Below are positions 1 to 12,117 of a stretch of 64,000 nt of DNA, in pieces. Every line of letters begins with the position of its first letter. The first letter of the stretch is position 1. Below the pieces are notes generated by a model. The model was not told where the DNA came from, did not search any database, and saw only the letters and a list, made by a program, of their open reading frames with translations. This DNA comes from Nephrocerus scutellatus. Lineage: Eukaryota > Arthropoda > Insecta > Diptera > Pipunculidae. The stretch spans positions 128,804,277 through 128,868,276 of the forward strand of contig OX352761.1 in assembly GCA_947095585.1 (NCBI GenBank). Reading direction: 5' to 3'. The position numbers and the translations under genes were made by a program.

Positions 1-700
1 AATGAAACGACCAGAAACAACATCGTTCAAGCAATAGGACTCGCCTTAAATGCAGGGAGAGTAAGTCCTGGGGCTGAGATGTCGGGCGTGGAAGACAAAT
101 AGACATGCCTTAAGAATACTGTAAATAGTACTGCTGACTTCATCTTAGGCAGTAGTTGTAGAGATCGGAACGACTGGTTCGATGACGAATTTAAGCTAGC
201 AACTGAACGTAAGAACCGCACCAGACGCGGAAGATCTACCAAAGAGTCCGCGGTAAAACGCAATATATCATCCGCATTGCACATACTGCAAAGACAAAGA
301 GGGTAATCTGATCGCCGATCTCAAAAGCATTTTAGAGCGATGGGAATAGCAATTTCATGAGTTGCCAAATGGCCAGCTAACTGAGGAATTTGAGGCTCCA
401 CCGATGACCAAAGACCATACTATGCTGCCGCCACCAAGCATAGATGAAGTTAGCAAAGTGATAAGTCGGCTCAAAAATTTTAAGGCCAGGAATCAGATGG
501 GATCCCAACGGAACTCATTAAAATAGGAGGCCCCACAACACACCAAGCAATTCATGAAATAATAGTGGAAGTATAGGAGGAAGAAGCGATGCCAGAAGAC
601 TGGCGAAGAGGCATCCTGTGCCCCATACATAAGTAAGGAGATATCACAACATGCAACAACATCGTGGTATATCGTTGTTGAGTACCGCGTATAAGATTAA
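1..700 (+). mobile_element. RTE-like non-LTR retrotransposon fragment (copy A1)
   Basis: Degenerate piece of the same non-LTR family as 12118-13728 and the reverse complement of 40640-43110. It covers the linker after the endonuclease domain and the N-terminal part of the reverse transcriptase. Phrases recognisable in broken frames include 'IGLALNAGRV', 'RNDWFDDE' and 'PPPSIDEV'. It stops near 700 where other copies continue into the RT palm. Many stops and indels make it non-functional. The left end is cut by the window edge. Antisense open frames across it are by-products. Confidence 0.8.
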
Positions 701-929
701 TGAAAAAATTACGCCATCGCAAGCCGAGAGCTAATCAATTGTTTTAAAACAAGTCCCATCAAATTCTGACTGGTAGAAGCCGAGATATTCGACATGGCAA
801 ACTGACCAATGTATAAACGTACAAACGTACAAATGTACACACGCTCGCTGAAAAAATTTTCATGTCCTTTGAATATAAGCTTTGGTCTTCGGGCTTGCAA
901 TAAAAATTAAATTTCTCTAATCGGCGATA

Positions 930-1172
930 CAAACGTCTGAAAATTTTGAATAAAATGGGGTTAATTTTTAAAAAAAAAATGTATATGGGAGCACTTTCTG
1001 GACCCTGGGGTACAATCACTTCCAAATTTGTATAAAGTGTTGATATCAGAGATACGTACACATGTGTGGAAACATACAAAGTTTGAATAAAATCGTGTGG
1101 ATCAAAAATTGATCACAAGATTTGGACAACCAGCAAATCCCAAACAACATCCGGACGCGAAGTTAAAATAGA
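930..1172. repeat. Dispersed ACACATGTGTAT-core repeat (copy C1)
   Basis: Shares with 36745-37150 the ordered blocks 'gggttaatttttaaaaa', a GC-rich 'ggaccctgggg' block, 'cacatgtgtg' and a terminal 'aaaaattgatcacaagat' followed by 'gcgaagttaa'. No coding capacity is seen. It belongs to a family with six copies in this window in both orientations; the class is unknown. Confidence 0.6.
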
Positions 1173-2654
1173 CAATTTAATCATAAGAATAATTTCGTTC
1201 CTCATTACTCGAAAAGAAGTAGTAGTAGTTAAAAAATTGAAGACACACGAACCAATACCAATGTAGCATTAAATCCTTCCATTCAGATCGTCCTCAAAAA
1301 ATTGAAATACTTCGCCAGACTAATTGAAATTTCAAGTCAACAACCAATTTAAGTGAGATTTAACCCAAATACGAATATCCTAATTTCCAGCATTAATACC
1401 CGCAAACCCAATTAACTTAAGCGCAAAAAAACCAAATGAATATAAATCAGATCCTTGTCCTTTTCCACTTTTTCAATGTAAAAAATGGTTGCAAAATATT
1501 TTAATTAACCTTCGAGTAACGACTGATGGACGAAGATAAAAGACATCAAACCACCCAACCCCGTTGGCTCGTTGCAGAGCTATTACTGTGATGTGCATTC
1601 ATTTGACCCGTATTTTCCGCATCACAAACGGATGTTCATTTTACCAATTTCTAGCTATTAACAATAATTTCTGTTCCAGGTTAAAGGTTTGCTTGCTCTT
1701 TTTTGTCTCCATGTTCGTTGCGGGGTCCTTTTTCCCAGTGCTTCTCGCCTGCTCGTTGACCACACACAAACTCAAGCCAATTTTCTGGAGCAATATTACT
1801 GAAAATTCCACATTTTTATTAGTGCACATAAATTTCGTTTCTTCTGCACGGTTGCTGTGCTTCCCCGTCGCGTCTTCAATGAGGACAAGAAGGAGGAGGC
1901 ACACAACTTGAAGATGCTGCGGTACTTGGTTTGGCTCCATTTTCTTTTTCATTTCTTGCGCATCCTGTGTGCAATGTTTCCTTAGTGGACAATCGAAAAA
2001 AATGTCTACGACAAACGCAGTGGGTAGTTCTGAATGGTGGCAAGCAATGAATTGGCTCTTTTTTTCTTAAATATCCAGCTCTCCTGCATGGAGCTTTGTG
2101 TGTTTGTGTTGGTTTGCACCCTGTGGCCGAACTGTCCCGTGAGCCCTCGCTAAGAAAAACATTTCACCCGGAAGACAAAAGCAACAAAAAGTAAGAAAAA
2201 TGAATGAAAAGAAAGAAAAACAGAAAAAGGAACATAAAAGGAGAATACTGAAAAATTAGAAAAAAAATTACTAAATTCATGTTATGCCATGTGACCGACG
2301 ACGACCATCAGCGATATCGTCTTCTTCGTCGACTTCGCGTGCTGCATCAGTGTTCCATACTTTATTCCGAGCATAAGCATAACATTTCCGGCATTTTCTC
2401 GTTGGATAGATTTGCATTAAGCGATGACGATGATGATGACGAGAATAATGTAATGCGGTTGGCAGACATTGGGGTGGAGCAGTACTCTTTGGGCAACTGC
2501 CCATCGCAATGAGCCGGCAAAAATGAAACTTTTTGCGAACTCAGCAGAATATTTCTTCTTTTTTGTTATGTGACATCATGCAGATGTTAGTAAAAATTGA
2601 AAGGTTACGAGTACGTCACATCACGCAGTGGAATTGATCACATCTGTTCGTGTT
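1173..2654. other. No gene recognised
   Basis: AT-rich sequence with short open frames on both strands but no recognisable domain, splice-supported exon or terminal repeat. Frames at 1564-1911 and 2279-2512 are low-complexity and overlap equally long antisense frames, so neither is called. Confidence 0.5.
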
Positions 2655-3060
2655 TCCATTGAAAACATTTTATCGTCTTTTCGTCTGTCGGACGAAGCCG
2701 GCCGGACCTCGGGGTCCGGGTGTTTTAAGAAATTTCCCCGATTTTCTTAAAATTTTATACAAATGTGTATATTCGATGGAAAACACTTTTTGTACAAATT
2801 TTGGAGAGATCGGGCCCGTGGGTTGGGGGGGCACCCATACAAATTTTATGAAAAAAGTTCCCGATTTTCTTCAAATTTTAAACACATGTGTATCTCCGAT
2901 GGACACATTTTTTTTACTGTTTTGAAATGAGGCCCGAGGTGTGCCCATATATTTTTTTTTTAAAATTAACACGATTTTCTTCAAACTTTAAATACATGTG
3001 TATCTATGATGGACAAAACTTTTTTAAATTTTTTTTTGAGTGATCGGGACTTAAGGCCTG
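2655..3060. repeat. Dispersed ACACATGTGTAT-core repeat (copy C2), tandem units
   Basis: Inverted relative to 36745-37150. It contains about three imperfect ~110 bp units, each with 'cccgattttcttcaaa', then 'acatgtgtat', then 'gatggaca' and a GC-rich spacer. The edge module near 2690-2725 is GC-rich and partly palindromic. No coding evidence. Confidence 0.65.
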
Positions 3061-5740
3061 ATGTAAATACTGGCGTAAATAAATGCGTCAGCCATGATAG
3101 GTTTGTCTGAAACGTCGATGTTATTAAGACGTATAATAGCAGGTTTCTTAGAAAAGGATGAATTGTTAAGCAAGCTATTTACTATTTGCCATTCATTTTT
3201 TAAGTTTCCCTTAGCTGAATTAAATTGAGTACGATAGTAGGTAAATCGGTATTTTTAATCAGTCCATATTATACTTTGGAATACAGAGGTTCAACCAAAG
3301 TTGTTTCCGTTCTATTACTTCTTATCGATTCAAAAGGGAGCATTGTTAAACCCAAGTTTAACCATTTAGCTCGGTCCAAGTATTTCTCGCGACAAAACGA
3401 GTTACGCAGGTCGGAATATTTTTCGAAATATTAGAATTTTAATATCGTGTGGAGTACTCCAGTACCCATGGTAGTGTTTAAAGTCAATGTTAAGGGGGTA
3501 TTTGGGTGCTTCTCGGTCGTGGTTATTCGTTTTGTATTAATGAGTATATTTGGACCAGTCTCTTTGTTTTTTATCAGCATGATGTCTTGTTATAGCATTG
3601 AGTATGTCATATTTGCTGTAGCACGTATGTAACGGGTGTTTTTTTGGGAGGTTTGTTTTTCCGATAGATGTCGTTTTATTTTATGACAGTTGTTTTGACA
3701 GCTCAAAGTGGCATTTCTACTCAGTATTGTTTGGCAAATCATTATGAAAAAAAAAAAAAAAAATGACATTTGTGAAAAATAGTCGTGGTAGCCATATGCC
3801 AGAAATTGTGTTTAAATGTTAAATGCCAAAAAATTATCTACCAAATAAAAAAAAATTTTGGTCATTTCATAATTTTATATGTGTTTTATTCAAAAAAAAA
3901 ATCGGCAACCTCTTAAAAAAACACGTTATATCTAACCGATACCACTGTACCACAATAAATCATTATTTCCTATATTTAAGCACCATCTGTGGGTTCTCTA
4001 TTTTGTTGTAAAAAGTAAAAAAAATCAGAATTCATTGTGTGCCAGGTGGCGTACTCGTACTCCCCTGTGGACCATTACTCGAGCACAAAGTTGTAAGTTC
4101 CATTTGTAACATTCTATCGATAAAATTATTATTATTATTATTTCCGACATTAGCAGATGTTGTAACCGCATCCAATCTGTTTTACCATTTCCTGCAAACG
4201 ACGCAGAGAAAAAAGGTGGATTATTTCGAAACAAAAAACGAAAACTTTAATTTTAAATGAGCGACTAGTAGTATGGAATGAGGTGCGAACAATATGTAAA
4301 ATCATCCGTATTAGCCAGAGTGGTAGAGAAAATGGAAAATGGTAGAAAAAAAAGGTTAATGCTTGATACGCATAAAATGGTTGAGAAGAAGGAAAAAATA
4401 GAAATCGTTCTTGAGGTTAATTATGAAGTCATCTGTTAGAGAAGGGTGATTTTTAACTTACTATAACCAGGCCATAACGATCAGAATTTAGAGATGTCAA
4501 ACTGATTTTCAGAATGGAAAATAGAAGATATAAATTAAAATTATTTAAATATTAACTGTACTGAATACAAAGTGTAGGCTTTTCTTTATTTCCTGTTAAC
4601 ATTTTAAAATCTGTCTAGTTCACTCGACAATTTTCGTTGGACGCATGCATTCCCAATGAAAACCGCCTTCAGCTGTGAAAGTCCAGGTTCTCCGCACCTA
4701 CCTACCTACTCCTTAATGTCGGCCGAAAAACCATTTGCCAAGTAGGTGATTCCATACTTTTTTCTGTTTGTACTGCAAGCAGTGTACCTCCCACGCTTCC
4801 CGCATCAGTCGTCGACAAAGTGAAATTTCCTAAAATAAAATTTTAAACAGCACAACAAGTACAAGTTAAAATAACAATAATAAAAAAAGATATAACAAGC
4901 ATGCAGCTCCATTAACATCCTTGTGAAATCACTTTCCGCCTCGCTGACCATCATCCACACCGCCCATCTTGTCGTACTCATTGGTACGAGTACACTCATC
5001 CTCACTCCTGCTCCAGCTGCTCCTCATCTTGGCACATTTTAAGCCGCATTGTTTGTAGCAAATGAACAAATGAAATGTAGCCTCAGCAGCTGCGTCATGA
5101 GGCATTACTGCCGATTAATATAGAATAAGTGAAAACGCCTCACCTGAATTTTCCACCAAAGAGCAAAATATAAAGCGACCTTAAAAACAGCCAAAGTAAA
5201 ACAGAACGACCGACGCTCGACCGGCAGGCAGCCAGCTAGCCGACCGACCTCTGCAATGTTTTCTGACGCCTTTTACCGAAACTCGCCCAGCAGCAGCGCC
5301 GTAAAGCAGGCCAAACATTTTTATTGAACATTAAATTGTATGGTTTCTTTTTGATCCTTCGCCATTGGCGGCTCGACAACATTGTGTTGTTTTTCCTTAC
5401 TTAACATCATCTGTGTAAAAACAGAACAAACGTTAATCGTCCTGTACTCCTGTGTTATGTTGTGTGTTGTGCTGTGCTTTGATGCGAAATGCGAAGTTTT
5501 TACTTTCGTACATTCATCCGGAAAACGTGTTGTTGTGTCAAAAGTGCTTCCTTCTAGCAGATTGTGTCCTTTCAATATTTGACATCGAAGGTGTTTTCTG
5601 CTTTGTGCGCACTCCTTGTTTTTCTGTGCATATGTTGCCTGACGCGAAAATGTTCCAGTTTTAGCGATTAATTTTTTATGATAAAAATTGTTCCATTCAC
5701 GATGTTAAAGAGACGGTCTACCATTTTAAGTTTATAATGT
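3061..5740. other. No gene; possible lone transposon end near 3630
   Basis: At 3631-3655 'aacgggtgttttttt' resembles the outer end of maT/Tc1-type elements seen in flies, followed by about 130 bp that may be its 5' UTR. I found no matching opposite end, so this is tentative. The rest, including an (ATT)n stretch near 4125-4142, shows no gene. Confidence 0.35.
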
Positions 5741-5741
5741 A

Positions 5742-6601
5742 CCGGGTGAATGACACAAAGTGTTACCAACTTCAGACTGTCATTGCTGTCAAACCAGTGA
5801 TGACAGAGCGCTCAAAATTACACTAATGACAGTTCATGCCATAGTTTACAAGCATTTTTGTGGGAAATTTGCGATTTGCCGAATTTGGTTTTCTCCGATG
5901 AGTCACCGTTCGTTATTGAGCAATATGTGAACAAACAAAACGACCGGATTTACTTGCCCGGCCGTTCTACTGAAACGTTTGGACCAACGGATTGCCACTC
6001 GAAACCAAGCGCTGCCGATGGTGATGGGTTGGGCCGCCGTAACGGCCGAAAGCCGTTCACCGCTCGTTTTTTTGGACCGTGGCATCAAGATAAATTCTCA
6101 AATTTATCGGGATCATGTAATGGAGGGTGCGTTGAAGCCTTGGGCACAAAAACATTTCGGCCGCAGAGCCTGGACATTTCAACAGGACTCGGTGTCGAGT
6201 CATAAAGCGCGCGTCAATCAAGATTGGCTGAGAAACAACGTTCCGCGGTTCATTTCCACTGCCCAATGGCCATCAAATTCACCGGAAGCAAATCCGCTAG
6301 ATTTCTCGGTTTGGGGTATTTTTAAGAGCAAGGTTGGGATACAAAAATACCAAAGTTTCGATCATCTCAAGCAAGCGCTTCGCCGGGAATGGGCCAAAAT
6401 ACTGCAGAGCCACTTTCGTTCTGCATGCAATAGCTTTGTCGGCCGTTTGAAGGCCATAATCGCGGCTAAGGGTGGCCAAATCGAAAACTGCTAGTGCAAT
6501 TCGAATTTAAATATTTGTGAAAATTTTTTTCTTTGATTCAATAAAATTCAATAACCATTCTGTGGCGTTTTGTTTTGGTAACACTTCGTATCAATCACCC
6601 G
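5742..6601 (+). mobile_element. Internally deleted maT-like (Tc1/mariner, DD37D) transposon
   Basis: Both terminal inverted repeats are visible: 5744-5769 and 6575-6600 match over 26 bp with three differences, outermost sequence 'gggtgaatga' versus 'gggtgattga' in reverse complement. A TA dinucleotide flanks each end (5740-5741 and 6602-6603), the target duplication expected of Tc1/mariner elements. At about 860 bp it is shorter than full elements (about 1.3 kb): the region for the N-terminal helix-turn-helix is gone and the catalytic part begins soon after the left repeat. With the frameshift in the transposase this copy cannot move itself. Confidence 0.88.
5858..6494 (+). pseudogene. maT-like transposase remnant, DD37D catalytic core
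   Basis: C-terminal two thirds of a Tc1/mariner-superfamily DDE transposase. The first acidic residue is in 'VFSDES' near 5890. The second is in 'FQQDS' and the third in 'NPLD', with 37 residues between them, which is the DD37D spacing of maT-type elements. A frameshift near 5970-5979 separates the first Asp (one frame) from the rest (frame starting near 5979). The last segment, ending in 'IIAAKGGQIENC', is intact up to its stop at 6494. The N-terminal DNA-binding domain is missing. Confidence 0.88.
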
Positions 6602-6962
6602 TATAACTACCAAAAAATTGTAAAACTGACAAACACAGAATTCAGTAAACAGCCACGCCTTGTATTGAACTGTTGCTATTCTAAAATGGATAAGAGATAA
6701 GATAAGAGATAATAAGATAATAATGCCACTTGAAATTAAACCTTTCGTCTTCAATGTCAGCATGACCCAGTTCGTCAGCAGTTTTATCACATGAGTGATA
6801 TTTATAGTTTAAAATACTGAGTGTTCGTTAATAGCTGCCGGTTTTTAAGTACTACCGTAAGTTATTTTTCACACGCCCATAGACGAAAGTGACTGTTTCG
6901 TACGCTATAAACTAGCCTCGAAAGTAGCCCATAGCAACACTAGTTATGTTATGATATAAACG
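6602..6962. other. No gene recognised
   Basis: AT-rich spacer between the maT-like element and the tandem duplication. It has a short 'gataagagataa' repeat near 6693-6722. Nothing codes. Confidence 0.5.
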
Positions 6963-7192
6963 TGTTTTGTTATTTACTACAATCTCAGCGAACACATTGC
7001 GCATGAGCAAGACTTCTCTTTTGTTTGTCGTTTGTGATTTCTGCTTCTCTCTCGAATAAGCACGAAAACCGGTTTGGACGCGTGAAAAATTCATTTCTTT
7101 GTTATTTACTGCAGTCACAGCGAACACACATTTTCACATTTCTGCTTCTCTCTCGATTTAGCAAAAAAACCGGTTTGGACGCGTGAAAAATA
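6963..7192. repeat. Diverged direct duplication, unit about 100-130 bp
   Basis: Two copies of a block that runs 'gttatttactacaatctcagc', then 'tctgcttctctctcga', then 'aaaaccggtttggacgcgtg'. One copy spans about 6963-7093, the other about 7096-7192. No coding or transposon termini are seen around them. Confidence 0.7.
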
Positions 7193-8489
7193 GCGTACAT
7201 GACTTGCAGAAAAGTGATCATCGTGCTTGTTAGATTGCCGAACTCGGCTACCGCCTCGTTCGTCAAGCTTCGACCTCGCACGATAAACTCCACTTTCCTT
7301 GCTCGTTCTATAATATACTATAACGTAATTGGATGAAAAGTCAAAGTGGTTCTGTTTGTTGTAATGAGAAAAAGCCTCCCTCTTCAATGAAATTGCAAAT
7401 TGAATATATTTTGAAACTTTTTTCTTTCTTTCTTAAGTACTAATGAAAGAGCTTTTAATTTGGTGTCAAACATAGTCCCGGAAACAATAAAATATAAATC
7501 TCCATTCACATCAATGCCATTCTGTTTCGTCTCCATTCAAATCGGAATTCTGGCGGGAAATTGTTTTAATTTCGTACTCACCGTCATCGGTCGCTTTCCC
7601 AGCAGCCAAATACAGGGCAAATTACCCGTCTTCATGGTAACATTGCTCTTTTCCTTTTCACTGCTCTTCATTATAATAAATTTTTTTCCATGACTGGATT
7701 TTGTGTGCCAAAAACGTTGCGTTCCGTCCAGCTCCGTCCGTCTAGAGCAGGAATTTAGCAGCAGAAATTCAATATTTCTTACACCATTTACTTCATTGAG
7801 TTTCATTCAAGCGTTGTAATATTAAAATTTATCCTTGTCAGATTTTGTTCCATATTTTTTTTATTTTTCCTTTCCTTTGTTGCTTTCTTCCCAGACTCGT
7901 GCGACGCGTTGAGATGAATTTTTGTTTCCTTTTCTTTTGATGATTCATTGGACGTCATTCTTACATGGTGGACACAAACGTACACAATTGGGCGGGTTGA
8001 ACAGAACTAACAAAAAAATTTCCAGTGGTATGCGGGTTTATGTGGGATTTGCACTTTATGTACCCAATGGATAAAGGTTTCCTTTTGATTTCATTATCTG
8101 AAACCTCTGGAATTTTTTCATCAGAAAGATTAACAAACTTTACCACTAGAGTCTGTGTGCCATGAAAGATTTTCCTCCTTTTGAGTAGTTAACGATTCAT
8201 TTTTGAATATAAGTTAAAATATTGGCCCTTACTACAACGTTCATTGGTCAATCAGCCGCATTTTAATACGAGTAGTTGAAGGACATGGAAAATTCTTACG
8301 GTAAAAACTCCAAACACATCCATCTAAACACTTCTTTTTCTATACGGGTACTGTTTGCAAGACTTATATATATATGAGGGATTAAATACTTAGTGTTAGA
8401 GGATCTTTTATTTTTACATGCTGTCAACTTATTTTTGCTCTCATAAAAGATCCACCCTGGATTTCGGTAAGCAGGCGGTACGGCATCTA
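7193..8489. other. No gene recognised
   Basis: Pyrimidine-rich and AT-rich sequence. Short frames on both strands (for example 7460-7693) have no domain and no supporting splice sites. Confidence 0.5.
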
Positions 8490-8788
8490 AGTATAATAAA
8501 AATATTATTCCGCGCGACAGACCATTGCGGTCCAAGGCCTAGCTTCTCGCAACCATTCGTGTTGAGCATATATATTTTTGCACACAAATGGAAGGGACCT
8601 ATAATTTAAGGCAGGATACGAACGGCGAATTTATAAGCTTTCAGTGACAAGTTATTACTCTGGGACGTTTGTCAGACTTTTGTGAGAGATGGGACACCTT
8701 GAAAAATACTTTTGGTGTTACTGGGATCCGAACCACGAACCTCCTGCTCAGAAGCCATGCACTTATCCACTGAGCCACGGCGCCCACC
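8490..8788 (-). mobile_element. tRNA-derived SINE, near full length
   Basis: On the minus strand it begins with a tRNA-like head. A box A-like 'tggctcagtgg' (8768-8778 complement) is followed about 30 bp later by a box B-like 'ggttcggatcc'. These are internal RNA polymerase III promoter elements. A ~230 bp unrelated body follows, shared with 16465-16684 and 46074-46265. Open frames of 72-76 codons across it are accidental and recur in the other copy, which explains their similar peptides. Confidence 0.85.
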
Positions 8789-9564
8789 CCTTGACTTGTG
8801 AATATTTTCAGAAGTTGCCCACGACTTGTTCCCTGTAGTTGGAGAAGAGTGCGAGTGATGTGCATTCCCAAAGCAAGCAGAAGATGTCATGAATCGGTAA
8901 GATTTTAGACCACTTAGTCTATCGCCGCTCCTGCTGAAAACGCTGGAAAGAATCTTAGACTATCACATAAGACTTAGTTTCGAAGATACTGTTTATTTCT
9001 GTATCAAAATACCACTATGCTAACTTTAATGGCATGTCCACAGAGACAGCCTTCCACGAGGTAGTACGCACAATTGAACACTCCTTTCATTCTAAACAAT
9101 ACACCCTTGCCACCTTCCTCGATATAGGTACAAGGCGCCTTTAACAAAGTCCACATTGATGCCGTTCCGGAGGCTCTCGCTCAGATAGTGGTGGAGCAAC
9201 TTCTAATACAGTGGATCATCTCGATGCTAGTTAGCAGGGTGATCAACGGCAATCTGGGCAGTTGCAGCATTACAAAATCAGCCGACTAAGGCACACCCCA
9301 AGGAGGGCTGATATCGCCCCTACTGTGTCTGTTGGTAATAAACAATGTCCTCAGGTCACTTGAGATGGACGCGCAGAAAGCTGTTGCCTGCAGTGATTAG
9401 TGAGATCATGGAAATGGCTCTTGGTAGGATTAGCTCCTTAGCGATGGCTGTGGCCTGAGGGTGAACTCTGGCAAAACTGAAATGGTACTTTTCATCACTA
9501 AGTCTAAAGTTGGCATAACTGGAGCACTTCGGTCCTGTGCCACCGATGCTCTAAACACAATCCT

Positions 9565-9790
9565 ACACTTCCTTACTTACTTCCTTACTTCCTCCCGACC
9601 ACGCAGTCGGGCTCAGAGAATCTAGGTAGCTTGTTACCAAACCGTTCGCGGCAACTGCAATATACTGCAGTTGTTACCAAAGGAGATGATACCATCTTCA
9701 ACCGACTACTGCACTTCTAAACTTCACTTAAATCCTAGGTAGCTTTGCCATAGAGTTTCCCACACGAGAAAGTTTGAAGGACCGATAAGA
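9565..9790. repeat. Dispersed repeat D (copy 1), inserted in B1
   Basis: The reverse complement of 9600-9790 matches about 62290-62463 over most of its length. Shared blocks are 'gtcggttgaagatggtatca', 'aactgcagtatat' and 'agattctctgag'. Both copies sit inside fragments of the RNase-H non-LTR family. It could be an internal segment of that family or an independent insertion; its flanks here interrupt the RT/RNase H reading. Confidence 0.6.
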
Positions 9791-10053
9791 TCCAAGATAA
9801 GAAATGGAAAAGCTTAACCTTTTAACGTCCTACAAGCTACCTGACTCTGCTAGTATCCTCCAGGCGGAGGTGTTAGCGATAAAAGAGGCATGTATGGCCC
9901 TATATCGCAATAGCGGGCAGCGTCGGCATATGCATAGACAGCCAATCCGCTATTAAAGCCATTATTGCGACAAGCAACAGTTCTAAACTCGTCAGGCAGT
10001 GCCAATCTGAACTGGTTTCGATAAGCCAATACATAGACTTGACCCTAGTGTGA

Positions 10054-10607
10054 GTGCCGGTGCACAGCGACATTTACGACAATGAAAAAGCAGATGTACT
10101 GGCGAAGAGGGGCGTCACACTGTACATGGACTGCGCTAAGGCAGTCTGCTGTCCTTTGAGCTCCGTCAGGGAACGTGTTCTTTCCTTCCTTAGCACCAAA
10201 GCACAGCTAGGTAGAATAATTTACCAATTGCTCCACGTCGAAAGCGAAGCTTCTTCTTATAATCAAAACAAATCCACCGAGGTGATCTCAGATCTCAAAA
10301 AGATATTTCCAGAGTGGTTGACATAATAAAAGGCCACTGGCCGGTGGGCTGTGACGAAGCCAAACAGGGAATCCCTCACAATACCTTTGACAGGAGTTGT
10401 TTGGTTGTGAATGAGAAAGAAACTGTCATTCATTTTCTTTGCAAGTGCCCGCCCCTTGCGGCTCACCGTTTCCGTGAACTAAGTAATCCTTCTTTTCGAC
10501 CTGAAGGAGCTTTCAGAGTACGGCATCATCGATTTGATATCCTACCTGAATGCTACAGGTTGGATATAACTAAACACAACCATCTTTCCTTCTATGAGAT
10601 CTCCTGA
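10054..10607 (+). pseudogene. RNase H and C-terminal segment of non-LTR ORF2
   Basis: Two consecutive frames (10054-10326 and 10314-10607) together carry an RNase H C-terminal motif, 'HSDIYDNEKADVLA', with the family's His and Asp positions. A cysteine/histidine block 'HFLCKCPPL' and a hydrophobic tail follow. A frameshift near 10315 breaks the protein. The sequence continues the plus-strand element at 8885-10690 and is not a host gene. Confidence 0.75.
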
Positions 10608-10690
10608 GGACTGTGGTATTTAAACGGCTCACTCAAGCGATATTTTACGACCTCCCCAAGTCGGCGAGGATCGCCACTCTACCTACCTAC

Positions 10691-12117
10691 CTAGTGGTAT
10701 AAGAAGATAAAAAAAAGTGGTTTTTATATATAATAACAAAAGTTCCACTCCTAGGTTGTATGGGCTATCACAGTAATCTTCCTTTATTCCAAAATTTTAA
10801 ATGTTAAGTTTCCACGAACCACCCAACTTGCTATCAATTCTGAATGACTTTATTCTCTTCTCCACACTAACACTAACTCTCCACACTTCAATCGCCAGAA
10901 ATGTAATCAACTCAACAGCAAAAGAAACTGCCAGTAGACACTTCACACTTCCTTGCTTTCGTGTCCATTGAAGCCTGCAAGCAAAATGCGTTCCGTATTG
11001 CCAATGTTACCTGTGCCGTGTGTCGCCTGAGTAAATGTCGAGCTTATAGTGTCGTGCCGATGGCAAGTGGCCAAGATGAAGTACGACCATAATTCGTTAC
11101 GCCTGCCGCGCCGCTATCACCCAAATCCCCTGTCGGTAATAATTCGTTTTACTTTCTCATGTTGCTTTGTGTTTTCCTTGTGGAATGGACAACACATATT
11201 TTCCAGATTTTTGTCGCCCTGCCAAATGGCTGTTTGTCCTACAGTGTTGTTCGGTTTTATTAGCGGAGGCTATTTGGCGAGTAGAAACGGATGGTAAAGG
11301 AGGTGGGAATTTGTAGTGTGACATGCGCCTGATCGTTTTTGTGCGTAGTCGCAGCTAAATTCATTTCGGTTGTCCTGACACTCTATATTTGCCGGTCGAG
11401 CTCCCTCAAATGGGGAAGCGGAAAGTAATTTCCGCAAGGAATTCAATAATGAACCTCAAAAACAGAAGGAGCAGCCTATTCCAACAATGATGAAGGAAGA
11501 TAAGAAAAGAATTGTTTATCGCGTATTGCCTTTTGTGAATCGGATTGGCTTCATTCATTCATTCATTCACCCTGCACAGTGGGTGTCCTTTTGAACACTA
11601 AAATTGTATTGACGTTTTGAGGTTGGTATAACAGCAGTTGGCAGTTAAATGATCCTTGAAAAGCTTTTGTCATCCATCCGCCACTTTTTTTTATGTAACG
11701 ATGTTTGACATACGGTGTCGACCGTAAAGCCTGCGATAGAATAAAAGACGATGAAAAAATGGAGCGGTCACCTTCTTATGTGGACTGGACCTGTGATTCG
11801 ATGTAATTTTTTTGTTGATTATTGAAAGTCAAGCTGTCTTCGGAATTATGCCCGGCGTTGCTGAATTGCATTTTTGGCTTTGTGGTACTGAGACTGTGGC
11901 TCTTATTCGCCTAAATGTTAAATGGGGTGAATTTTTGGGTCGAAAACTAATCTTAGAATAATGAAGTGTGGTGACAAAATTTCTTCTTAGTTTTGAATAA
12001 ACAGGCTGCCTCATGATACCATAAAATGGTGTTACAATGGCTTTTTCGATCAAACAGGATGAAAATAGATATTCTGAAGAATTCTTCATACATTTTCAGA
12101 TAGTTGATTTGATCTGT
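10691..12117. other. No gene recognised
   Basis: Unique-looking sequence of moderate GC content with no domain-bearing frame. A run 'cattcattcattcattca' lies near 11550-11568. The short frame at 11049-11297 has no recognisable feature. Confidence 0.5.

Larger units (their letters stand above)
8885..10690 (+). mobile_element. RNase-H-bearing non-LTR retrotransposon fragment (copy B1)
   Basis: Decayed 3' half of a non-LTR element in the sense direction. The RT part starts near 8900, with 'TAFHEVVRTIEHSF' readable near 9050. RNase H follows: an 'LQAEVLAIKEA' block near 9870 and 'VPVHSDIYDNEKADVLAKRG' near 10054. The C-terminal zinc-like block is 'HFLCKCPPLAAHRFRELSN' near 10430. The end near 10690 is a run of 'ctacctac'. 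An RNase H domain after RT is typical of the I/LOA/Outcast group; the exact clade is not determined. It is interrupted by another repeat at 9565-9790 and carries many stops. Confidence 0.78.

Noticed and set aside
1564..1952. Opposed ORFs of 115 and 103 codons
   Set aside because: Both strands equally open and neither has a recognisable feature; treated as chance.
3631..3790. Second maT-like transposon
   Set aside because: Only one end-like sequence is visible, with no inverted partner or transposase; kept as a low-confidence note.
8740..8788. Possible tRNA gene on the minus strand
   Set aside because: Box A and box B are present, but the sequence runs into a SINE body and no full cloverleaf with paired acceptor stem is formed.
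8641..8890. Two overlapping minus-strand ORFs similar to one at 16501-16683
   Set aside because: They read through copies of a tRNA-derived SINE; the shared peptide reflects the repeat, not a gene family.
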